A program made the translations under genes and the position numbers. From CAYXTW01 sp964452645 (GTDB lineage: Bacteria; Zixibacteria; MSB-5A5; GN15; PGXB01), in contig CAYVMO010000007.1 of the NCBI GenBank assembly GCA_964452645.1, positions 61,074 to 125,073 on the forward strand: 64,000 nt of DNA, given 5' to 3'. Position 1 is the stretch's first letter, and each line of letters starts with the position of its first letter. The notes beneath the pieces are model-generated. The model was not told the DNA's origin and did not search any database. It was given only the letters and a program-made list of their open reading frames with translations. Shown here one piece after another: positions 58,187-64,000 of this stretch.

Positions 58187-59968
58187 TCACTTCACTTTCA
58201 CCGGTTCTTCAACGAGCACTATCGCTTCCGGTTTACAAATTTGCGCACATAAAGTGCAGCCGGTGCACAGAAGCGGATCGATTATCGCTTTCGGCCGTTT
58301 TCGTTTGGTCAGCTCTTCGGAGGTCATTATGGCCGGACAGCCGATTCGGAAACAGGCGCTGCAGCCGTTGCACAAATCGGATATAACGGTGTAGGGTCGA
58401 TCCATAATGCGTTTCGGCATCAGAACGCAGGGACGATCGGTCAGAATAACCGACGGTCCGGGTCGTTTGACTTCCTCTTTGATAATATCCAGCGTGCCTT
58501 TGTAATCGTAAGCATCCGCTTTACGTACCGATTCCACACCAAGCGCTTTGCATAATTCGGCCAGATCGACCTGCTTAGTTTCCTCGCCCATAAGCGTATA
58601 CCCGGTCGCCGGGTGGTTCTGTCCGCCGGTCATGGCCGTAACGCGGTTATCGAGAATAATAACAGTGATATTACTTTTGTTATAAACAGCGTCGAGCAAG
58701 CCGGTTATCCCGGAGTGAAGAAAAGTGGAATCTCCGATCGCCGCTACGACACCTTTTTCATGACTGCCGACTTTTTCCAGCCCGATAGCGCCGCCGATCG
58801 ATGCCCCCATACATATACAGGTGTCCATGATACTTAATGGCGGCAGGACGGCCAGCGTATAACAGCCGATATCGCCTGTAACCGCCACACCAAGTTTTTT
58901 AAGAGCCATAAAAACACCGCGATGCGGGCAGCCGGGACATAAGACCGGCGGACGCGGGAATAAATCTTCAGGCTCAAAATCGGAACCGATAACTTTATCT
59001 ATAAACCCGGCCTCTTTTAATCCGACCGAAACTTTGTACGGTGAAAGCTCACCCAGGTTGGAAAAGTACTTTTTGCCTTCGACATTGATACCAGCGGCCT
59101 TAATAGCCTCTTCGTAGTATGGTTCCAGTTCCTCTATAATGATTACTTTTTTATGCGAGGCGACAAATTTGTGGATTTTTTCCAAAGGTAGTGGAAAACC
59201 GAAACCGATTTTCAGAAAATCAACATCGGGAAGATTATCCTTGGCGTATTGATACGAAATGCCCCCCGTGATAATTCCAAAATCGGAGCCGTTATCTTCG
59301 ATTATATTTAAGTCGGTTTCTTCAGTAAATTTCCGCAGCTTCCCCAGCCGTTCCACCAGAACCGCATGACGCTTTTTCGCATTGGAAGGAATCATTACAT
59401 ATTTCTGCATGTCGCGTTTGAATTTCGGTTCGGGCAGAGTGATCGCATCGTTTTCTTCGACAATACTTTTCGAGTGCGAAATTCGTGTCGTCAATCGAAG
59501 CATGACCGGTGTGTCGAATTGTTCCGAAATCTCAAATCCTTTTAGCACAAAATCTTTTGCTTCCTGGCTGTCGGACGGTTCCAGAAACGGTATCTGGGCG
59601 AACTTGGCGAAAAATCGATTATCCTGCTCGTTTTGCGATGAATGCATCTCCGGGTCATCGGCCGATACCAAAATGAATCCGCCGCCGACACCGGTATAAG
59701 AAAAAGTCATCAGCGGATCGGCGGCCACGTTGACCCCGACATGCTTCATCGCTACCAGTGCGCGTCCGCCGCCCAGCGACGCGCCGGTACCGACTTCGAA
59801 CGCGACTTTTTCATTGGGCGACCATTCGGCATAAAGCGAGGGATACTCTTCGGCGATGGTTTCCAATATCTCGGTCGAGGGTGTTCCCGGGTAGGCTGAC
59901 GCCAGTTTAATGCCGGCTTCAAAAGCGCCGCGGGCCACCGCCTCATTCCCCGAAAGAAGTCTTTTCAT
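58187..59968 (-). CDS. iorA: Indolepyruvate:ferredoxin oxidoreductase, alpha subunit
   Basis: A 593-residue fused subunit. The N-terminal pyrimidine-binding domain has SAYPGTPSTEILETIAEEYP and GVNVAADPLMTFSYTGVGGG. The thiamin-diphosphate domain has VLCPGCPHRGVFMALKKLGV, TGDIGCYTLAVLPP and GDSTFLHSGITGLLDAVYN. Two C-terminal ferredoxin-like clusters are CNGCSACFRIGCPA (the first with an altered spacing) and CTGCTLCAQICKPEA. It is the first gene of the operon, with GAGAGATT before the ATG and a good promoter upstream. Confidence 0.95.
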   Translation of the reverse strand: MKRLLSGNEAVARGAFEAGIKLASAYPGTPSTEILETIAEEYPSLYAEWSPNEKVAFEVGTGASLGGGRALVAMKHVGVNVAADPLMTFSYTGVGGGFILVSADDPEMHSSQNEQDNRFFAKFAQIPFLEPSDSQEAKDFVLKGFEISEQFDTPVMLRLTTRISHSKSIVEENDAITLPEPKFKRDMQKYVMIPSNAKKRHAVLVERLGKLRKFTEETDLNIIEDNGSDFGIITGGISYQYAKDNLPDVDFLKIGFGFPLPLEKIHKFVASHKKVIIIEELEPYYEEAIKAAGINVEGKKYFSNLGELSPYKVSVGLKEAGFIDKVIGSDFEPEDLFPRPPVLCPGCPHRGVFMALKKLGVAVTGDIGCYTLAVLPPLSIMDTCICMGASIGGAIGLEKVGSHEKGVVAAIGDSTFLHSGITGLLDAVYNKSNITVIILDNRVTAMTGGQNHPATGYTLMGEETKQVDLAELCKALGVESVRKADAYDYKGTLDIIKEEVKRPGPSVILTDRPCVLMPKRIMDRPYTVISDLCNGCSACFRIGCPAIMTSEELTKRKRPKAIIDPLLCTGCTLCAQICKPEAIVLVEEPVKVK

Positions 59969-60007
59969 ATAAATCTCTCAGTATTTTTTACCAATATTTT
60001 TAATTTA

Positions 60008-60036
60008 AGTATAGCCAAAAAGAGCCAATTAGTCAA
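60008..60036 (-). promoter_or_regulatory. Sigma70-type promoter of the ior-buk-ptb operon
   Basis: On the minus strand TTGACT (60036-60031), 17-base spacer, TATACT (60013-60008), about 40 bases before the iorA ATG. Confidence 0.78.
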
Positions 60037-60111
60037 CCTGCGGGGTTTGATATCGGGAAATACGATTTTGCAATAAATTCACCGTCGCCCATTAAATAAT
60101 TATTTTGTGAC

Positions 60112-60139
60112 TTGAATAAGGTTTTAAATTTTTTATACA
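60112..60139 (+). promoter_or_regulatory. Probable promoter of the DUF3800 gene
   Basis: TTGAAT at 60112-60117, 16-base spacer, TATACA at 60134-60139, 27 bases before the ATG. The region is AT-rich, so chance matches are likely. Confidence 0.45.
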
Positions 60140-60166
60140 ATAATTCGATTTATATTAGGGATTATT

Positions 60167-60934
60167 ATGTATTTAATGTATGTGGACGAAAGCGGCGATG
60201 CCGGATTAACCAACTCTCCTACGAGATATTTCGTCTTGTCAGGTTTAATCATACATGAACTCCGATGGCAAACCAATTTAGACATTTTAATATCATTTCG
60301 AAACCGCATGCGGCGAAGTTTCGGATTACGATTAAGAGAGGAATTCCATTCTTCACATATGATAAGCAGTCCGGGAGATTTAAAAAGAATAAAGCGAAAT
60401 GATCGCCTGACCATGATTCGAGCATTCTCCAAGGAAATTCCCAAAATGATAGATGTTAATATTATTAATATTGTCATAGATAAGCAAAACAAACCTGTAA
60501 ACTTCGATGTATTTGAGGCCGCCTGGAACGCCCTTATTCAACGATTTGAAAACACTATCTCTTATCGTAATTTCCCCGGACCCACCAATTCTGATGAAAG
60601 AGGTTTCATATTCTGCGATCATACTGACGACAAGAAACTCTTCCAGATGCTGCGAAGGATGAGGCGATATAATCCAATACCACACCAAAAGAGTTATGGG
60701 TCAGGATTTAGAAACCTACCACTTCATTATATAATAGAGGATCCAAGTTTTCGCGATTCATCCAAATCATATTTTATTCAGGCGGTAGACTTAGTAGCAT
60801 TTTTGTTATATCAACGATTGTCACCGAATAGTTATATTATAAAAAAATCCGCCCAGAATTATTTTAATAATCTGAAACCGGTATTATGTAAAGTGGCGTC
60901 AAGCAATGATCCTGACGGTATAGTATGGATATAA
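60167..60934 (+). CDS. DUF3800-domain protein
   Basis: A 255-residue protein with the family opening MYLMYVDESGDAGLTNSP, an internal acidic segment FIFCDHTDDKKLFQML, and the C-terminal SSKSYFIQAVDLVAFLLYQR. The spaced aspartates (YVDESGD, CDHTDD, QAVDL) suggest an RNase H-like metal-dependent nuclease fold, but activity is not established for the family. The gene is AT-richer than the ior operon and uses more AGA/ATA codons. Such genes are often patchily distributed and linked to mobile DNA. Ribosome site AGGGA precedes the ATG. Confidence 0.82.
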   Translation: MYLMYVDESGDAGLTNSPTRYFVLSGLIIHELRWQTNLDILISFRNRMRRSFGLRLREEFHSSHMISSPGDLKRIKRNDRLTMIRAFSKEIPKMIDVNIINIVIDKQNKPVNFDVFEAAWNALIQRFENTISYRNFPGPTNSDERGFIFCDHTDDKKLFQMLRRMRRYNPIPHQKSYGSGFRNLPLHYIIEDPSFRDSSKSYFIQAVDLVAFLLYQRLSPNSYIIKKSAQNYFNNLKPVLCKVASSNDPDGIVWI

Positions 60935-60956
60935 AAAAGGGGACGTTGCCGTCCCC
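60933..60956 (-). terminator. Rho-independent terminator, minus strand
   Basis: GGGGACG (60956-60950 on the minus strand) pairs with CGTCCCC (60945-60939) around loop GCAA, followed by six T residues (60938-60933). It overlaps the last bases of the DUF3800 gene on the other strand. Confidence 0.85.
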
Positions 60957-60997
60957 GGGAGAATCCTACTACCCAGACGAGCCGAGGTTCAGATCCA
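60933..60997 (-). ncRNA. Candidate small RNA with its own promoter and terminator
   Basis: On the minus strand the promoter at 61030-61003 is followed within about 65 bases by a strong terminator (60956-60933). No gene of normal size fits between. Transcription would begin near the ATG at 60998, which opens a nine-codon frame ending at TAG. The product could be a short regulatory RNA, a leader peptide with attenuator, or simply an end-of-gene terminator for the DUF3800 neighbourhood. Confidence 0.4.
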
Positions 60998-61002
60998 TAC
61001 AT

Positions 61003-61030
61003 ATCTTAAACAAAATTATTATTTTGTCAA
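61003..61030 (-). promoter_or_regulatory. Promoter of the candidate small RNA
   Basis: On the minus strand TTGACA (61030-61025), 16-base spacer, TAAGAT (61008-61003). The stretch 61031-61153 between this and the MFS stop holds nothing else I can support. Confidence 0.55.
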
Positions 61031-61153
61031 TACCTTTTATCGACCAATAATTGAATCGATTCATAATTTCGGCCGAATCGCCCTAAACTATATCTGAACG
61101 TCTTTCTAAGGGATTGCAATTCAGTAGATTACAAAAGGGGGTGGATAATTAAA

Positions 61154-62308
61154 TTACCAATTATTATTCAAATTGTGGGGTCTTTGCGGAATCCTCATCG
61201 CGAAGAGCATATCGATAAACACTATCGCCGCGCCGATGATAAAAGTCGCTTTATATCCGAACATCGACCAGATAATCCCAACCGCAATCGGAATCACGAC
61301 GGCAGTAATATGGTTGGCCGTCATCCCGAATGAAAGACATCCGGTCAAATCTTCTGATGGTGCGATTTTTCTTAAATAAGATTTCAGCGCAATTGACGAG
61401 CCATACAACATATTGTCGATTAAATAAAAGACTATAAGCAGAGGCAAATAGCCGACAAAAGCATACCCGGTAAAAATAAATATGAGAATAAACGAACATC
61501 CGACCAATACCGAACGCTCGCCGAAATGATCACTCAGATTTCCCAGAAGGCGATTAGTGAATATGGTTATAACATTATTAAGAAGAATAATGGCTGAGAC
61601 AATCGAGATCGATAATTCATGATTTTTGACCAGCAGGAAAATGGCAAAAGTCGTAAAAATATGCCGCCGGCAACCGCGAAGGAAAGATAAAGTGTAATAA
61701 AGCCAATATTGCCTTTTGACTTTCGCCTTGCGATGTTCCTCGATACCCCGATTGGCCGGAAGCGCCATGAGAAGATACATGCCGACCAGCATTACCGCTC
61801 CGCCGACAAGATAAAAAACCTGGCGATAATCGAGAAAAAATGTCAATCCCAGAACCAGCAGACCACCAGTTAGCCCGGCCATTGACTCGAATGATGCCAG
61901 TCTTCCCTGCACGCGGCCGGTATTATTGGACTCGGCCAGCAATAAAAGCTGAGAGGAATTCATCGGCTCGAAATAATGAAAGCCGAATGACATCAATAAT
62001 GTCGCCAACATCAGGACAAAAATCGAGTGCGACATCCCCGAGGCAATCAGCCCCAACCCAAGTAATATCATCGATAACGAGGCGATTTTTGATTCGATCA
62101 ACCATATTGCCAGCGCCCCGGCGCCAAAAGCCAGAAATCCGGGGATTTCACGGACCGATTGAATCAGGCCGACATCGGTCGCCGAAGCCCCGAAAATTTC
62201 GACCGCGTAATTGTTAAACATTATCCGCCAGATATAAAATCCGACCGATATAATGAAGGCGGAGAAGGTAACGGTTGTAATCGAGACTTTCTTAATACCG
62301 AGCGCCAT
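61154..62308 (-). CDS. Major facilitator superfamily transporter
   Basis: A 384-residue permease with about 12 helices. It has the MFS opening FSAFIISVGFYIWRIMFNNYAVEIFG, a loop-2 region around QSVREIPGFLAFGAGALAI, and a charged central loop at about 190-205 (RGIEEHRKAKVKRQ). The second half includes NRLLGNLSDHFGERSVLVG, the repeat of the loop A motif. Substrate is unknown. It is divergent from the phosphomannomutase gene and has no operon partner. Confidence 0.85.
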   Translation of the reverse strand: MALGIKKVSITTVTFSAFIISVGFYIWRIMFNNYAVEIFGASATDVGLIQSVREIPGFLAFGAGALAIWLIESKIASLSMILLGLGLIASGMSHSIFVLMLATLLMSFGFHYFEPMNSSQLLLLAESNNTGRVQGRLASFESMAGLTGGLLVLGLTFFLDYRQVFYLVGGAVMLVGMYLLMALPANRGIEEHRKAKVKRQYWLYYTLSFLRGCRRHIFTTFAIFLLVKNHELSISIVSAIILLNNVITIFTNRLLGNLSDHFGERSVLVGCSFILIFIFTGYAFVGYLPLLIVFYLIDNMLYGSSIALKSYLRKIAPSEDLTGCLSFGMTANHITAVVIPIAVGIIWSMFGYKATFIIGAAIVFIDMLFAMRIPQRPHNLNNNW

Positions 62309-62475
62309 AATCCGGGGAAGATAATATATTTCGGGTGGATTATAGAGAAAAAATGATATCGTGAAGACAATTTATTGAGCCCTTTAGTGCCGACTAAACA
62401 AGCAATTGACGATAAGACTCTAAAGAATTTTTGGTCAATAAAAGTGTTAGATATATCGAAATGTTTGAAAATCAA

Positions 62476-62503
62476 TTGACTAATTTACCATTAATAATAT
62501 ATT
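62476..62503 (+). promoter_or_regulatory. Sigma70-type promoter of the phosphohexomutase gene
   Basis: TTGACT at 62476-62481, 16-base spacer, TATATT at 62498-62503, 33 bases before the ATG. Confidence 0.72.
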
Positions 62504-62536
62504 TATAGCCCCGAAATTGTATAAAGAGGGATTTTT

Positions 62537-63877
62537 ATGGAATTTGATAAATCAATATTTAAAGCTTATGATATCCGAGGCACCTACCCGAATCAGCTGG
62601 ATGTCCATATCGCCTATCGCATAGGCAACGGTTTAGCAAGATATCTTAAGCCGACTTCCATTGCAGTTGGTCGCGATATGCGAATATCGTCCGATGAGCT
62701 TTTCGAGCATCTCAGTCATGGCATTATCGATGCCGGCGTGGATGTGGTCGATCTGGGGAGAATTTCCACTGACGGCCTTTATTTCGCAGTCGGTAAATTC
62801 GAGTATGACGGCGGCGTTATGATTACCGCCAGTCACAATCCCAAGGAATATAACGGCTTCAAAATCTGCCGCCAGCAGGCGTTACCGTTATCCGGTCAGG
62901 AAGGATTGGATAAAATCAGACTTGCCATGGAGGAAGACGCGCTGGAAAAATCGTCTCAACGGGGGAATATTAACCGCAGAGATATTTCGGCCGATTATGC
63001 CGAGCATTGCCTGTCATTTATTGACATTTCGATTATAAAACCATTCAAAATCGTTATCGACGCCGGAAACGGGATGGCCGGATTGACATTGCCGCCGGTA
63101 TTCGAAAAACTGCCTATTAAAGTAATCCCTCTTTATTTTGAACTTGACGGCTCTTTCCCCAACCATCCCGCGTCCCCGATCGAACTCGAAAATCTGGCCG
63201 ATCTTCGGAAAAAAATCGCCGAAGAGAAAGCCGATTTTGGAGTCGCGTTCGACGGTGATGCGGATCGGATGTTTTTGGTCGATCGATTTGGTAATCAGAT
63301 AGGCGGCGATATGGTAACGGCGCTGGTCGCCGGTAATCTCCTGGATAAAAATCCGGGCGAGACCATTCTTTATAATCTTATCTGCTCCAAAGCGGTTCCT
63401 GAGTTGGTGACAAAAAAGGGTGGTACGGCTATTAGAACTAAAGTCGGACACGCTCTGATAAAGCCGCTGATGAAAAAACACAATGCCATATTTGGGGGCG
63501 AACATTCCGGCCATTTTTATTTTCGGGACAACTGGTTTGCCGATTCCGGGCTTATCGCCTTTTTGGTTTGTCTGGAACTTCTGAGCAGACACGAGAAACC
63601 GCTTGACGAGATGGTAAAAGCAATAAATCCGTATTTTCGGTCCGGTGAAATAAATAGCCGGGTGAAATCGGCGCGGGATAAAATCGATGAAGTCGCGGCG
63701 TATTTCTCCGATGGGGAGCAGGACAGACTCGATGGTTTGACCGTTGATTATGGAGATTTCTGGTTTAATCTTCGTCCTTCCAACACCGAACCGCTGCTGC
63801 GGCTGAATGTCGAGGCCAAATCGAAGAAAGTTCTGAGTAAAAAGACCGATGAAATTCTGGAAATTATCCGATCTTAA
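62537..63877 (+). CDS. Phosphomannomutase/phosphoglucomutase
   Basis: A 446-residue alpha-D-phosphohexomutase that interconverts hexose 6- and 1-phosphates for nucleotide-sugar synthesis. All four sites are visible: phosphoserine loop VMITASHNPKEYNGFKI, metal loop VAFDGDADRMFLVD, sugar-binding GGEHSGHFYFRD, and phosphate-binding RPSNTEPLLRLNVE. It starts KAYDIRGTYP as in the ManB/AlgC class, which often accepts both mannose and glucose phosphates. AGAGGGA lies upstream of the ATG. It may supply sugars for the envelope genes at 36.9-43.1 kb, though that link is inference. Confidence 0.93.
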   Translation: MEFDKSIFKAYDIRGTYPNQLDVHIAYRIGNGLARYLKPTSIAVGRDMRISSDELFEHLSHGIIDAGVDVVDLGRISTDGLYFAVGKFEYDGGVMITASHNPKEYNGFKICRQQALPLSGQEGLDKIRLAMEEDALEKSSQRGNINRRDISADYAEHCLSFIDISIIKPFKIVIDAGNGMAGLTLPPVFEKLPIKVIPLYFELDGSFPNHPASPIELENLADLRKKIAEEKADFGVAFDGDADRMFLVDRFGNQIGGDMVTALVAGNLLDKNPGETILYNLICSKAVPELVTKKGGTAIRTKVGHALIKPLMKKHNAIFGGEHSGHFYFRDNWFADSGLIAFLVCLELLSRHEKPLDEMVKAINPYFRSGEINSRVKSARDKIDEVAAYFSDGEQDRLDGLTVDYGDFWFNLRPSNTEPLLRLNVEAKSKKVLSKKTDEILEIIRS

Positions 63878-63926
63878 CGCGGTTCATTAATCCTGTAATA
63901 AAATATATAATTTTTTCCTTAGACAG

Positions 63927-63959
63927 CCAAAAGCCCCTCTTTATGTGAGGGGCTTTTGG
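63927..63959. terminator. Bidirectional terminator hairpin
   Basis: CCAAAAGCCCCTC (63927-63939) pairs perfectly with GAGGGGCTTTTGG (63947-63959). The A/T-rich outer stem serves as a T run on either strand. It ends the phosphohexomutase transcript. Confidence 0.82.
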
Positions 63960-64000
63960 TAATAAAAAGTCCTGAAGAATGCTGGTTAAGGCATTACTTG

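Noticed and set aside
1..64000. CRISPR arrays, prophage or transposase genes
   Set aside because: No regularly spaced repeats, phage structural genes or DDE/HUH transposases were found. The only mobile feature is the GIY-YIG element and its relative.

Overview
The window looks like a chromosomal segment of an uncultured bacterium of the FCB group, most likely candidate phylum Zixibacteria or a close relative. The signs are three large secreted proteins that end in paired type I dockerin repeats of the form DVNNDGxxNIFDITYLI, a cysteine protease that ends in a type IX secretion (Por) sorting domain, a TonB-dependent receptor, a DUF3078 outer-membrane protein, mixed ATG/GTG/TTG starts with good AGGAG ribosome sites, and base composition near 45-50% GC. 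The taxon is inferred from gene style, not from a marker gene. Genes are densely packed in operons on both strands. There is no prophage or CRISPR array.

Layout. 1-6.4 kb: the end of a HAD phosphatase, then two dockerin-tagged secreted proteins (a PQQ-type propeller and a subtilase). 6.4-10.6 kb: a gene-free stretch with a strong promoter and a foldable RNA candidate, three small unknown genes, a DUF721/DciA-like gene with an apparently leaderless promoter, and gyrB. 10.6-12.2 kb: a VOC protein, a dispersed palindromic repeat and a methyltransferase. 12.2-16.2 kb (minus): a cobalamin riboswitch followed by a BtuB-type receptor and a dockerin-tagged propeller that resembles BtuG. 16.5-24 kb: a multi-PAS/GAF/LuxR regulator, a decayed gene, a DMT transporter, ATP-type PEP carboxykinase, a cupin and a STAS protein.

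24.1-33.3 kb (minus) is the most unusual block. It is a tight operon of a membrane histidine kinase, two receiver-only regulators, two near-duplicate TauE/SafE exporters with an unrecognised 57-residue ORF translationally coupled between them, a TIGR02186-type membrane protein, a third receiver, a cytidylate-kinase-like/BON fusion, and a PEP-synthase-like protein that lacks its usual catalytic barrel. 33.7-36.6 kb: tRNA-Ser(CGA) and a secreted papain-like protease. 36.9-43.1 kb: five genes (SDR, GNAT, NodB-like, LPG-synthase-type membrane protein, YfhO) that suggest envelope glycan or lipid modification.

43.1-43.6 kb is a small mobile element: a GIY-YIG endonuclease gene between perfect 13-bp inverted repeats. 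The repeat at 11.09 kb has the same ends without the gene and looks like a non-autonomous derivative. 43.6-54.5 kb (minus): a membrane protein of unknown role, an adenosine-specific kinase, a HEAT/cyclophilin fusion, a KARI-like reductase that lacks two catalytic residues, DUF5131, an aldehyde dehydrogenase, three MscS channels and DUF3078. 54.6-60 kb (minus): iorA-iorB-buk-ptb-ptb, which would turn 2-oxo acids into acyl-CoA and harvest ATP. 60-64 kb: a DUF3800 protein, a short promoter-to-terminator RNA candidate, an MFS transporter and phosphomannomutase/phosphoglucomutase.
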